A stretch of DNA of 24,432 nucleotides, taken from assembly GCA_031425695.1 (NCBI GenBank), contig JANPJV010000202.1:1-24432 (forward strand). The letters are read 5' to 3'. Shown in pieces: positions 7,908 through 17,500 of the stretch; within the stretch, counting starts at the first letter, position 1, and each line of letters starts with the position of its first letter. The notes under the pieces are model-generated. The model was given only the letters and a program-made list of their open reading frames with translations, did no database searches and was not told where the DNA came from. Source of the DNA: JANPJV01 sp031425695. Lineage in GTDB: Bacteria; Pseudomonadota; Gammaproteobacteria; Xanthomonadales; SZUA-5. The translations under genes and the position numbers were made by a program.

Positions 7908-8210
7908 ATGAAAGCGTTCTATGCCTGTGTGGGCTGTCTGCTGCTCGTTGGCAGCGCGGCCGCCGTCGCCGAAGACAACACCATGACCATCGACCGTCCG
8001 GATGGCCCGTTGATCGTCAACTGGGGCCAGCCGCCGCCGTTGCCGGACCAGGGCCGGCCGGTGTTCGATGAGCTCGACAGCAACAACGACGGTCGGCTGA
8101 CGGAAGTCGAGACCGAGCCGCACGCGTTGCTGCATACCGACTTCAAGTTTGCCGATGCGAACCGCAACGGCTCGATTTCGGCAACCGAGCTCGATCGCTG
8201 GAATCGTTGA
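7908..8210 (+). CDS. Small secreted EF-hand calcium-binding protein
   Basis: 100 residues with a signal peptide (about 1-21, ending AVAE). Two EF-hand loops match the canonical 12-residue pattern: D57-E68 (D57, N59, D61, G62, E68) and D83-E94 (D83, N85, N87, G88, E94). Paired EF-hands of this kind bind Ca2+; short periplasmic versions are common in proteobacteria and usually uncharacterised. A GAGGAGAG ribosome binding site lies about 6 nt before the ATG. Its neighbours are the secreted PHP hydrolase and the beta-helix protein, but repeats separate them, so co-transcription is unlikely. Subtilases often need calcium, so a link to the proteases is possible but only guessed from proximity. Confidence 0.88.
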   Translation: MKAFYACVGCLLLVGSAAAVAEDNTMTIDRPDGPLIVNWGQPPPLPDQGRPVFDELDSNNDGRLTEVETEPHALLHTDFKFADANRNGSISATELDRWNR

Positions 8211-8255
8211 GCGGCGGTGTGGTCGTGTAGCGCAATCATTCGCGTAGCACGCTCA

Positions 8256-8408
8256 CAAAAGCGGCCGCGCGCAGCGCAGACCCACCAGAAGGGGAGCGTG
8301 GCTTGTGGTGGGTCTGCGCTGTGCGCGGTCGCTTTGCAATTTCAGAATTCCCTAAGAGGCCGGAGCTTGGCTCCTAGTGGGTCTGCGCTGCGCGCGGACG
8401 CTTTGCAT
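8256..8408. repeat. Three family A REP-like units: one inverted pair plus one extra copy
   Basis: Copy 1 (about 8256-8288) reads as AAAAGC..CGCGCGCAGCGCAGACCCACCA. Copies 2 (about 8306-8338) and 3 (about 8378-8408) are in the opposite orientation (GTGGGTCTGCGCTG..GC..GCTTTGC). Copies 1 and 2 form a long near-perfect stem. Copies 2 and 3 are spaced 72 bp apart, twice the 36-bp unit, and share a downstream AATTTC-type tail. They are the same family as the array at 1-152. They sit between the EF-hand and beta-helix genes. Confidence 0.88.
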
Positions 8409-8502
8409 AATCAGAAATTTCCTACATCGACCCAGGCAGTCATCTGACTGACCGCAACCGCTGAGCCACCGATGCTGGCGCTCCCCGATGCGAGCGCCTG
8501 CC

Positions 8503-9753
8503 ATGACCGTCCGGTTGTTCACCCTGCTGATCCTTCTCTGCGCCCATGCGCTGCCGGCTGCGGCGTTCGCCAAGCTGCGCGTCCCTGCGCACTATCCGAG
8601 CATCCAGGCGGCGATCGATGCGGCGCGCGCGGGGGACATGGTCATCGTGGCACCCGGGCGGTACCGTGAGCGCATCGATTTTCGTGGGCGCGACCTGACG
8701 GTCGTCAGCAGTCATGGTGCGGGCCAGACCGTGATCGACGGCGACGGCAGCGGTCCGGTGGTGCAGATGGTCGCGGGCGAGACGCGGGCCGCCGTGTTCG
8801 ACGGCTTCACCATCACCGGCGGCGCGCATGTGTTGCATGCCGGCGGCGTGCATATCGCCGATGCATCGCCGACGGTGCGCAACAATCGCATCCTCGACAA
8901 CCGCGGTGGGCGCCAGGGGCACGGATTGTCCTTGCTGCGCAGCCCGGCAGCACTGATCGTCGGCAACCAGATCAGCCTCAACCGCAGCATCGCCGCGGGC
9001 AATGGCGGGGGCGGCGGGGGCGGCATCGGCATCACCGGCGCCGGTCAGGTCGAAGTCCGCGGCAACCAGATCACCGCCAATCGCGTTGACCGTTTCAGCA
9101 GCGGCGGCGGGATCAATCTCGTCGATGCCGGCGCGCCACGCATCATCGCCAACCTGATCGACGCCAATACCGCGCGCCTCCACGGTGCCGGCATCGCAAT
9201 TCTCGGGCGCAGCAGTGCGCTGATCGAAAACAACCAGATCAGCCACAACCAGCTGACCGAGCCAGGCTACGGCGGCGCCGTGAGCTGGCTGTTGCTGCCG
9301 GGCGCCAACCCGCTGCGCCTCACCAACAACACCCTCGCCTACAACCTGGCCGAGATCGCCTCAGGCCTGCATGCGGACGGCGACGACCGTCTTGCCCAGG
9401 TGGCCAACAACCTGGTGCTGGCAAGCAGCGACGCGAGCGCGATCGAATGTGGCGACACCTACGACGACGCCCCGCCGCGGGTCGAGCACAACAACGCGGT
9501 CAGCGCCGGCGAGGCCTACGCCGGCCTGTGCACCGCTGCGCGCGGCGGCAACCTCTCGCACCCCGAAGTGTTTCCATCCGGGGATTACCGACTGCGCGCC
9601 GGCTCGGTCAATATCGATGCTGGTGATGACACTGCGGCAAGCGAGGCCACCGACCTGCTGGGGCGCCCGCGCCATGTCGACGGCGATGACGACCTCGAGG
9701 CGCGGATCGATATCGGCGCGTATGAATTCGGGGCAGACCGCCTCGGCGGCTGA
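8503..9753 (+). CDS. Secreted right-handed parallel beta-helix (pectate-lyase-like fold) protein
   Basis: 416 residues from ATG 8503; an ATG at 8488 would add MRAPA before a normal signal peptide (MTVRLFTLLIL...AAAFA), so the shorter start is preferred. After it comes the typical entry of this fold, YPSIQAAIDAARAGDMVIVAPGRY. Repeated coils with N-N-x-I/L ladders follow (VRNNRILDN, IVGNQISLN, VRGNQITAN, IIANLIDAN, IENNQISHN, LTNNTLAYN). A poly-Gly turn lies near residue 175. The protein ends in a DIGAYEFG-type motif common at the end of such proteins. The fold serves polysaccharide lyases and adhesins; no catalytic residues can be assigned, so the function is unknown. It lacks the NGFE tag. 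Confidence 0.86.
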   Translation: MTVRLFTLLILLCAHALPAAAFAKLRVPAHYPSIQAAIDAARAGDMVIVAPGRYRERIDFRGRDLTVVSSHGAGQTVIDGDGSGPVVQMVAGETRAAVFDGFTITGGAHVLHAGGVHIADASPTVRNNRILDNRGGRQGHGLSLLRSPAALIVGNQISLNRSIAAGNGGGGGGGIGITGAGQVEVRGNQITANRVDRFSSGGGINLVDAGAPRIIANLIDANTARLHGAGIAILGRSSALIENNQISHNQLTEPGYGGAVSWLLLPGANPLRLTNNTLAYNLAEIASGLHADGDDRLAQVANNLVLASSDASAIECGDTYDDAPPRVEHNNAVSAGEAYAGLCTAARGGNLSHPEVFPSGDYRLRAGSVNIDAGDDTAASEATDLLGRPRHVDGDDDLEARIDIGAYEFGADRLGG

Positions 9754-9782
9754 GGGACTCAAAGTACGCAAGGGAAGGGAAC

Positions 9783-9867
9783 GTAGGTCATGTTGCCCGC
9801 GCCCGCGGGCTACTTGACGGCTCTCGGTACCCATCAAGTAGACCGCTGCGCGGTCAACATGACCTAC
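9783..9867. repeat. Inverted pair of GTAG-headed REP-like elements, family C
   Basis: The left element (9783-9818) is GTAGGTCATGTTGCCCGC..GCGGGCTACTTGAC. The right element (about 9833-9867, inverted) has GACCGC/GCGGTC in place of GCCCGC/GCGGGC: both stem arms changed together, keeping the pairing. It lies between convergent genes (beta-helix protein on +, L,D-transpeptidase on -) and could terminate both. Confidence 0.92.
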
Positions 9868-9909
9868 GAAGAGCATGGCCTACGTTCCGCATTTACGATG
9901 CGGCTTGGT

Positions 9910-10665
9910 TCAGCGCAAATCGACTGCCTCGACCTCGTAGCGTCCCTCGCGTACGCGGATGCGCGGGGGTTGGCGGGTCGCGTCGAAGGCGCGCTGGCCG
10001 GCCTCGAGCTGTTCCCAGAAATCCAGCCATGGGCTCGTCAAGTGGCGGTCGCGCCAGTTGGTGTCGAAGCGGAACGGAAAGATCTGCACGGGTACCGCTG
10101 GCTGCCCGTTCCCGAGCGCCCGCGCGACCATGCTGTAGATCTCTTCGATCGCGCTGTCGCCCATGGCGTAGCAGCCGATCGAGACGCAGTTGCCGTGCAC
10201 CATCAGGAAATCACCGGTGCGGTCGTGTGCGCGGTCGAATGCGTTGGGGTAGCCCAGGTTGAACGCGAGGTGGAAACGGCTGCTGGGATTGAGCTGGCCG
10301 GGGCGTATCGAATAGAAACCCTCGGGCGCCTGGCCATCCCCCTGGCGCAGCTTGGGACCGAGCATCCCGGAGTACCGGCAGATCGGATAGCTGCGCAGCA
10401 GCGCGTAGCCACTGCCAGTGTTGCCCCACACCTCCAGCATCGCTTCCTGCTTGAAGATGCGCAGCAGGATTGCCGCGTCGGCCGCGACCCCGGCGGCCGC
10501 AAACATCGCATCGAGCACCGGCGCGACCGTCCTCGCGGCCTGTGCTGAGCGCGCGCTGCCGGGTACTGCAACGGCCGGGAGGTGGGACGGCATCAGCGCG
10601 AGGCAACTGACGGCGACGAGCAGGCGCCACGGACACGGGGCATTTGGGCGGCCAGCCGCGCTCAA
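9910..10665 (-). CDS. Murein L,D-transpeptidase, YafK/YkuD family
   Basis: 251 residues from a TTG at 10665. The enzyme class cross-links or attaches to peptidoglycan via a catalytic cysteine. The C-terminal two thirds follow the YafK pattern: YPICRYSGMLGPKL, PEGFY, LNPSSRFHLAFNLGYPN, then H157-G..S..G-C165 in MVHGNCVSIGCYAMGD, with C165 as nucleophile. The hydrophobic stretch WRLLVAVSCLALMPSHLPAVAV is a signal peptide. It would be lost if translation began at the only nearby ATG (10593). The TTG overlaps the TGA stop of the upstream subtilase (TTGA, 10665-10662), so coupled translation is likely. An ATG at 10776 would give an odd Arg-rich extension inside the subtilase gene. The start remains the least certain point. 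Confidence 0.85.
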   Translation of the reverse strand: MSAAGRPNAPCPWRLLVAVSCLALMPSHLPAVAVPGSARSAQAARTVAPVLDAMFAAAGVAADAAILLRIFKQEAMLEVWGNTGSGYALLRSYPICRYSGMLGPKLRQGDGQAPEGFYSIRPGQLNPSSRFHLAFNLGYPNAFDRAHDRTGDFLMVHGNCVSIGCYAMGDSAIEEIYSMVARALGNGQPAVPVQIFPFRFDTNWRDRHLTSPWLDFWEQLEAGQRAFDATRQPPRIRVREGRYEVEAVDLR

Positions 10666-13565
10666 GGAATGAGCGGCGCGGTGGTGAAGCTGCGCACCAC
10701 CGAGGGCGTCGCCGAGGCGCCCCCGGCCACTGGCTCGAAACCGTCGGCGAACGATTCCGAATAGCGGCCGGGACACGCATTGCGCGCAAACACACGCCAG
10801 TAGTAGCGGGTGGCTGACGCGAGCTCGATGGTCGCTGCATACGCATTCGCACGGGTCTGCGCCGCGTGGGCCAGCGTCGCGAAATCCGGTGTCGACGAGA
10901 TCTCGACGCGGTAGTCGAAGGCGCCGGGCACGGCTTGCCAGCTGAAGAGTGGCGCCCGCCCGACACCAACCGCGGCATCGTCGGGCTGCACCGGCTCCGG
11001 CGGGGCGGCTGGCGCCGCCGCCAGGAATAAGGGGAAGCTCAAGCTGCGCGCGATCGCCCCGGCCACGGCGTTGACCGTGACCATCGAGGCGCCGGGCGCC
11101 AGCGTCGCCGTCTGCAGGGTGAGCGTGCTCGTCCCTGGCAGGCTTGGAATCGGGTTGGGCGAAAACTGACCCGACGCCGGTGCGCCGGCGACACTCAGGC
11201 TCACCGGCGCGGCGAAGCCGAGCACCGGGGTGAGGCTGACGGTGCGTGTGAAGCTGTCGCCCACGCAGCGCGACTCCTGTCCCAGCGGCATGTCGAGCGT
11301 GAACCCGGGGACCGCTTCGCAGTTGCTGCAGACCAGCGCGAAATCCTGGTCGGTCATGAACGCGTTGCCGGGCACGCCATCGCCGTTGAGCGCGCTCGCG
11401 CGCACGCGGATGCGCAGCGGCGTCCCGGCTGCGATGCCGGCCGGCAGCAGCAGTTTCTCGACATTGTTGACGGTGTCGCGCGCGCCCCCGCTGACCGACG
11501 AACCGCCGGCAAAGACATTGCCACGGTAGAGGACGCCACCGATCTCCACCTCGAGATCGAGATCGTTGACCAGCGCCGGATCGGTGAGTCCCGGCGCATC
11601 CGTCCAGACCAGCGCGATGCGCAGTTCGCGGTCGCCATCTACCAGCCTGCCGTCCCAGGCCGCGACCGCGCTGGGCTCGTGCAGTGCTTCGCCCTGGTCA
11701 AGATAAGCGTGGGTGAGCGCATCGCCCAGCACGTTGCTCAGGTTCACCCGGCCCCAGCCTTCTGCGCCGTTCGGAATCGTCGCTTCAGCGCCATCGCCGG
11801 TCAACTCGACCGTGCCGTTGAGCAGCGCCGCCTTGACCATTGCCGGGCTGGGCAGCGAACCGGCGTGGGCAAGTTTCCAGGCTTGCGTGAACAGCGCCGC
11901 GGCGCCGGCAATCTGCGGCGCCGCGTGCGAGGTGCCGCTGCCGTAGCGGTGGTAAAGGTCGATATTGCCGGAGAGCGCGTTGGGCCCGCCGCGGCCGCCC
12001 GTCACCGCGTCGCCAGGCGCGACGATATCCGGCTTGATGCGCCCGTCGGCAGCCGGCCCGCGGCTGGAAAAAACCGCGAGCTCGTCCAGGTTGTTGGCGG
12101 TCGCGTAGCCGCTGAAGCCGTCGAGCTCCGGGCGCAAGTTCTCCGAGGCGCCGACCGAGATCACATTCTTGGCGACCTTCGGCCGTGTCAGCCCGGCGAG
12201 GCTGCGGTTGCCAGCCGAGAAAACGATCAACACGGGATCGTTGCCGGCGGCAAGCGAAGCGTCACGGACCAAGCCGTCGTAGAGCCCCGCATAGGCGTCG
12301 TACGCGTTGGCGTTGGTCGCGCCGCCCCACGAATTATTGAGGATGCTCGCACGCACGCCGTTCGGGCCGGCGCTGCTGACCGCATCGCTGGCGGCCTCGA
12401 CTTCGGTTCCGGAGTAGCCGGCGCGCAGAATGGGAATGTTGACCAGGTTCGCCCCGGGGGCGATGCCCAGCCCAAAGTTGTAGCCGAGCGAGTCGGGTTC
12501 GCCGATCGGCGCCGAACCGGCAATGATGCTGCCCTGCAGATGCCCATGGCCATTCGCGCCATAGGTGGCGCCGCGCATCGGTCCGTGATTGGCATTGAAG
12601 AAGGACAGGTAGAAACCACCATCGCCCGGAATGGCGAGGCCATCGTCGCTGACAGCCACGGTCACATTGGTGCCATCGACGCCGAACAGCATCGGTGCGT
12701 CATAACCGGGCAGGTCGAGCTCGGTGGCGCTTTGATAGCGTCCGGCCACGATCAGCGCGGCGCGCTCGTCCTCGGCTTGCGGCGCGGTCCACGGGTCGAT
12801 CGCGATCACGCCCGGCAGGTGCGCCATGCCGAGTACTGCCGATGGCGGCAGCTCGACGCGCAGCAAGTCGAAATAATTCCCCGGCACGCGGATGTCGCGC
12901 AGCACGCTGCCACCGGCACCGAGCACGCCTGCTTCCACGGCACCACGCGAGGCCGCCTTGGCCAGCGCCAGGTCGTACGCCACCCGCTCCTCGCGACCAT
13001 GGGCGGGCAGTGTGGGATGCGGTCTTCCCAGCGCCCAGCCGAGTGCCGGTGCCAGCCGGAAGGCTGGCTCCCAGGCACCGACATGGCGCACTCGTGGATG
13101 CGTGCGCAAGGCCAGCGCGGCAGCCGCCTCGCCATGTACCAGCCAGGCTTGATGGGGCAGGTACTGCACTGGCTGCAACCCGGCAGCGCGCAGCGCCTGC
13201 AGCCACTCGGCCCGGATCGGCGCGTCGAACTGGACGACGAAGTCGCGTACCGGCGTGAGGTCGGCAAAGCGCGCGCCGGGCTGCTGGATGGATGCGAGCG
13301 GATCGGTGTCCAGCGGGTCGAAGACGAATCCGCGCCCATGCAAGGTGGTCGGCAGCGCTTCGGCCGCCAGTGCCTCGAGCTGCGTCGCCGCTGGCGGAGC
13401 CGACGCTGCGATGACGACGAAGCTTCCGTAATCTTCGATCTCGACCCCGAGCGCCGCGCGCGCTTTCGCGTCGGCGTGCGCCGAAACCCGGTAGACGAGG
13501 TCAGCCGCGCCGGCCGGCAGGACTGCCAGTGCCAGGCTGAGGCCGACGGCGGAGCGCTTGGTCAC
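10662..13565 (-). CDS. Secreted KP-43-like subtilase (S8), copy 1
   Basis: 967 residues from a GTG at 13565, chosen because it begins a clean signal peptide (VTKRSAVGLSLALAVLPAGAA). No ATG lies nearby and the frame upstream is Arg-rich nonsense. A prodomain-like region contains YLPHQAWLV, shared with the other two subtilases. Catalytic triad: D307 (VAVSDDG), H340 (GHGHLQG; the usual GHGTH is altered), S546 (GSGTSHAAP); N in LNNSWGG fits the subtilase core. A beta-sandwich around 630-740 carries LVWTDAPG...ALVNDLDLEV, as in KP-43. A C..C pair (LVCSNC), an all-beta region and an Fn3-like module (about 860-967) follow. That module contains an internal SFADGFE at 938-944. Its stop overlaps the transpeptidase start. 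Confidence 0.92.
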   Translation of the reverse strand: MTKRSAVGLSLALAVLPAGAADLVYRVSAHADAKARAALGVEIEDYGSFVVIAASAPPAATQLEALAAEALPTTLHGRGFVFDPLDTDPLASIQQPGARFADLTPVRDFVVQFDAPIRAEWLQALRAAGLQPVQYLPHQAWLVHGEAAAALALRTHPRVRHVGAWEPAFRLAPALGWALGRPHPTLPAHGREERVAYDLALAKAASRGAVEAGVLGAGGSVLRDIRVPGNYFDLLRVELPPSAVLGMAHLPGVIAIDPWTAPQAEDERAALIVAGRYQSATELDLPGYDAPMLFGVDGTNVTVAVSDDGLAIPGDGGFYLSFFNANHGPMRGATYGANGHGHLQGSIIAGSAPIGEPDSLGYNFGLGIAPGANLVNIPILRAGYSGTEVEAASDAVSSAGPNGVRASILNNSWGGATNANAYDAYAGLYDGLVRDASLAAGNDPVLIVFSAGNRSLAGLTRPKVAKNVISVGASENLRPELDGFSGYATANNLDELAVFSSRGPAADGRIKPDIVAPGDAVTGGRGGPNALSGNIDLYHRYGSGTSHAAPQIAGAAALFTQAWKLAHAGSLPSPAMVKAALLNGTVELTGDGAEATIPNGAEGWGRVNLSNVLGDALTHAYLDQGEALHEPSAVAAWDGRLVDGDRELRIALVWTDAPGLTDPALVNDLDLEVEIGGVLYRGNVFAGGSSVSGGARDTVNNVEKLLLPAGIAAGTPLRIRVRASALNGDGVPGNAFMTDQDFALVCSNCEAVPGFTLDMPLGQESRCVGDSFTRTVSLTPVLGFAAPVSLSVAGAPASGQFSPNPIPSLPGTSTLTLQTATLAPGASMVTVNAVAGAIARSLSFPLFLAAAPAAPPEPVQPDDAAVGVGRAPLFSWQAVPGAFDYRVEISSTPDFATLAHAAQTRANAYAATIELASATRYYWRVFARNACPGRYSESFADGFEPVAGGASATPSVVRSFTTAPLIP

Positions 13566-13675
13566 TCGATGATTCTGATGGCACCAGCAAGGCCGCGCAG
13601 CGTACACCCTCCCGTCACGGCCGCCCACTGACGGATCGCAACAGATTGGGTGCTTGTGGGGCGGCCGTGGCGATC

Positions 13676-13765
13676 GTAGGGCGCAGTGCGCGCGGCGTCT
13701 GGCGCGCTCTGCGGCGTGTCGTGACGAAGAACGCCGCAGAGCCGCTACGCGGCACTGCGGCCTAC
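13676..13765. repeat. Inverted pair of GTAG-headed REP-like elements, family D
   Basis: The right element, read on minus from 13765, is GTAG followed by GCCGCAGTGCCGC, a 3-nt loop GTA, and GCGGCTCTGCGGC, a hairpin with a single central mismatch. The left element begins GTAGGGCGCAGTGC at 13676 in opposite orientation and has diverged. The right-hand GTAG provides the TAG stop codon of the HD-domain gene. It lies upstream of subtilase copy 1. Confidence 0.85.
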
Positions 13766-14373
13766 GTGAGCACGTCCAGCGCCGCCAACGACCGCTCCAG
13801 GTTCTCGCGCGCCCGCGCCTCGCGCTCCTCGAACAAACGCTGCGACTGGAAAATCCGCGGCCGTTCGAGAAAGCTTCGCAAGACCCGGGCCCGACCGCTG
13901 CGATATGCCTCCGCCGGCACCCAGGCGTACTCGCGCGCGATCTGCGCCTCGTACTCGTCGAATCGCGCGCGCGGTGCGCCGAGGATGGCGAGATCGACGT
14001 CGACCAGCACCTCTGCATCGGCGCCGACCGCAGCGGCGTTGTGCCGCGTCGCCATCACCAGCTTGAAGATCCGTTGTGCCGCGCTTGCGTCAAGACCTGC
14101 CTCCAGCGCCACCGTGTGCCCCCACTCGGCGCTACGCGCCTCGTTGTCGTGCGCGGGTGGGTCATAGATGGCGTCGTGGAACCAGAGCGCGAGCTCCACC
14201 TCGCCGGGCCGCTCGGCCGTATCGCGCAACCGCGCGAACAGCTCCAGGCATTCGGCCAGGTGCTGCAGCGTGTGGTAGTGGCGCTGCGGTTCCGCGTAGG
14301 CGGCCAGCAACGCCCCGTGAGTCCGCTCGAGGCACGTACCGAGACCGACCCCAAGCGCCTGCCAGCTGTGCAA
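13762..14373 (-). CDS. HD-superfamily metal-dependent phosphohydrolase (COG4339-like)
   Basis: 203 residues, cytoplasmic, no signal peptide. The N-terminal half matches the family pattern RHYHTLQHLAECL and ALWFHDAIYDP: H34, H38, the HD pair H66-D67, then D76-N-E in the following helix, with D at VDVDLAIL later. HD enzymes cleave phosphomonoesters or nucleotides with bound metals; the substrate of this branch is unknown. The start is a TTG at 14373. The frame stays open further upstream to a TAG near 14440 without ATG or GTG, so the true start could be slightly earlier (CTG/TTG). The stop codon lies in a family D repeat. It is divergent from subtilase copy 2 with about 200 bp between; the function seems unrelated to its secreted neighbours. 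Confidence 0.83.
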   Translation of the reverse strand: MHSWQALGVGLGTCLERTHGALLAAYAEPQRHYHTLQHLAECLELFARLRDTAERPGEVELALWFHDAIYDPPAHDNEARSAEWGHTVALEAGLDASAAQRIFKLVMATRHNAAAVGADAEVLVDVDLAILGAPRARFDEYEAQIAREYAWVPAEAYRSGRARVLRSFLERPRIFQSQRLFEEREARARENLERSLAALDVLT

Positions 14374-14575
14374 CCAGAGTTTGCGAGAGTCCAGGTGATT
14401 GTCTCCAAAGCTGGCGTGGCCGCATTCGGGATACTTAAACCTCTAGTTTTCACCGGGAGCCCACCTGCAAGCCAGTACCATCGTATCTATGACCGGGTGC
14501 ACCTCCCGGCTGTAGTTGTTTGTCGGAAGTGCCTGAGCTACCGTTCGCATCTTGCTTCGACCGGGTGGGTGAGCG

Positions 14576-17500
14576 ATGGCCAGGATGCTAAGAGGCGTTG
14601 TTTCAATAACCGCGGCCGGCGCGATCGCGCTGGCGGCTGCAAATCTCAACGCTTCAGGCCCGGCTGGGGATGATCCCGGGCAGATTTCGTTTGGAGCGCA
14701 GCGCTTCGATCCGACCGGGCCAGGCTTCACCGCTCGCGCTGCCAACAAGACCGCCGCCGGCAAGGCGCTGCGACTGGTGCAGTTCCGCGACACACCGCAA
14801 CAGAGCTGGCGCGACAGCCTCGAACAACAGCAGTTGCGCGTGATCCAGTATTACCCGCACAACGCCTATCTGGTCTGGGGCGATGATGCTGCCGCGAGCC
14901 GCGCCGAGAGCTTGAGCTTCGTGCGCTGGCAGGGCACCTTCAGCCCGGATTGGAAGCTCAGCCCGGAGCTCAAGGGCCGTCTCGGGAAAATCGGGAACGT
15001 CCAGATCCTGATCTATGACGACGGCAACCTCAGCAACGTGCTGGCGCAGATCGAAGGCTTCGGTGGTCGCGTCATTTCCACCTTCGCGGCGCAGCCGGAC
15101 GCGGCCTTGCAGAGCGCCATCGTTGAGATCGACGCCGGGCAGATCGCCTTGGTAAACGCCCTGCCGCAGGTGCTCTGGAGCGAATACGCGAGCCCCAGGG
15201 CGCAGTTCGACGACGAGATCAGCAGTCAGATCATTGCCGGTAACTACAACGGTTCGAACCAGGTCACGGCCACCGGCTACATCCCGTATCTCGGGACCCT
15301 CGGGCTTTCAGGGGCGGGCGTCACCTGGGCCGTGACCGACAGCGGTATCGATTATGGAAACTCCGAACTGACCAGTCGGATCGTCGGTGGACACGATTTC
15401 CCGAGTTGTCCGGTGGTCGCAGGTCAGCCCGGCAATGACAATTCGGCGGGTGGGCACGGTACCCATGTTGCCGGGATCATCGGCGGTGCTGGAACCATTG
15501 CCGGTGGCGTCGATGCCAACGGATTTCATTACGGTATCGGCATTGCACCACAGGTGTCGCTGGTTGCCTTGAATCCCATCTGCGTGGGCGCCGCTCCCTG
15601 GCCGCCGGCGGGTGGCTGGCAGGAAAACAGTAAGCGTGCGCTGCTGCTGAATGCGATCGGCACCAACAACTCCTGGACCTCGGGTGAAGGTGCAGGCGTC
15701 GGCTACAACGCGACTGCGCGTACCCATGACTTCATGATCCGCGATGGCAATTTCGATACGCCAACGGTCAATGACGCTTTCATGATCATGTTTTCCGGCG
15801 GCAATTCCGGACCCGGAGCAAGCACGATCACCGCGCCCAAGGAAGCGAAGAATCCGATCATCGTCGGCGCTTCGCGCAACCAGCGGGTGGGTGCAATCAA
15901 TGACATGGCCAGCTTCAGCAGCCGCGGGCCTGCGCTCGACGGGCGCACGCTGCCGACCATCACCACGCCCGGCGAACAGATTGCTTCCACCAAGCGCGTC
16001 GGGGCTGCCGCCCAGTGCGGCACGGCGATCGGTGCCGGACCGCTCGCCAATTACGCGTTCTGCTCAGGTACCAGCATGGCCTCGCCGCAGGCGGCTGGAA
16101 CGGCCGCATTGCTGACGCAGTGGTGGCGGACGAACAACGCGGGTGCCACTCCGAGCCCGGCGATGATCAAGGCGCTGCTGATCAATGGCGCGGTCGACAT
16201 GACCGGTCCGGCACCAATCCCGAACAACGATGAAGGCTGGGGGCGCGTGCACCTGCCGCAATCGATTGGCCTCAACCGTTCGCGCGTGCATATCGATCAG
16301 AGTGAAAGACTGGACACGGTCGCGCAGGTGTTCGAGCGCTCGTATGGGGTGCCACTGTCGGCGCAACCCGTTCGAATCACACTCGCCTGGACGGATGCAC
16401 CGGGTGCGGCCGCGGCAAATCCAGCACTCGTCAACAACCTCGATCTCGAAGTGGTCGCGGGCGGCCAGACCTACCGCGGCAATGTATTCACGGCCGGACA
16501 ATCGGCGACCGGCGGCACCGCCGACAACCGCAACATCGTCGAAAACGTCTATCTGCCAGCAGGCCAGAGCGCAATCACGGTGCGCGTGATCGCAACGACC
16601 CTGCCGGGTGACGGCGTGCCCAACGTCGGCGACACCACCGATCAGGACTTTGCGCTCGTCTGCACCAATTGCGTGTCGGAGCCTGGGTTTACTGTTTCGA
16701 TGGCCAGCACTCTCGAGTCGATCTGTGCCGGCACGACCATCAATCGCAGCATCACCATCGGCCAGGTCCTGGGCTTCAACGCACCGGTCACGATGTCCTC
16801 GACCGGCCTGCCAGCACCGGGAACCGTGACCTTCGTTCCCAATCCGGTCCTCACAGTGCCGGGCGCGACGCAGATGACCGTTCTCACCACCGGCGTGGCC
16901 AATGGCGAATATGCCTTCACGGCGACGGGGACTTCCGGAACTATTGCCCGCAGTAGCGGTTTCCCCCTGTTTGTCGCGACCCAGGCACCGGTTGCTTCCA
17001 CCCTGACCACGCCGGCAAACAGCGCGACGAACGTTCCCGCCAACGTCCAGTTCAGCTGGGCGGCTTCTGCCCAGTCCTTCGACTACGTGGTGCAGGTGGC
17101 CACTGATCCGGGCTTTTCGAACATCATCGCCACCACCACGACGCGCAGCACCAGCTGGACGCCCGCACAACCTCTTGCCACCGCGACGCAGTATCACTGG
17201 CGTGTAATCGCGCGCAACGCGTGCGGGGCGCAGGAGCTGTTCGGCAACGGTTTCGAAGACAGCGTGGGCGGCGGCAGTGGCGCGGTTTCCGCAACCGCTG
17301 CCTTCGTCACCGTCAGCGCGCCCGGCGACTGCCCGGCTGGCCCGGCCCCGACGATCGTAGCGTCCGAAGACTTCGAAGGCGCCGCGACCGGTTGGGTGCA
17401 GGAGGTCGGTGGCGTTGGCACCAACACCTGGGCGATCACCTCGCTGTTCCCGTTCGCAGGCACCAAGGCGCTGCAAGGCCTGACGCCGGCAACTGCGTCC

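Noticed and set aside
8440..9246. 268-residue open frame on the minus strand
   Set aside because: Antisense to the beta-helix gene; its repeats mirror the coil pattern of that gene and it has no signal or domain.
11679..13631. 650-residue open frame on the plus strand
   Set aside because: Antisense to subtilase copy 1, whose catalytic triad and domains are intact; no recognisable motif in the antisense product.
13654..14673. 339-residue open frame on the plus strand
   Set aside because: Runs through a repeat, antisense to the HD-domain gene and into the start of subtilase copy 2; no motif.
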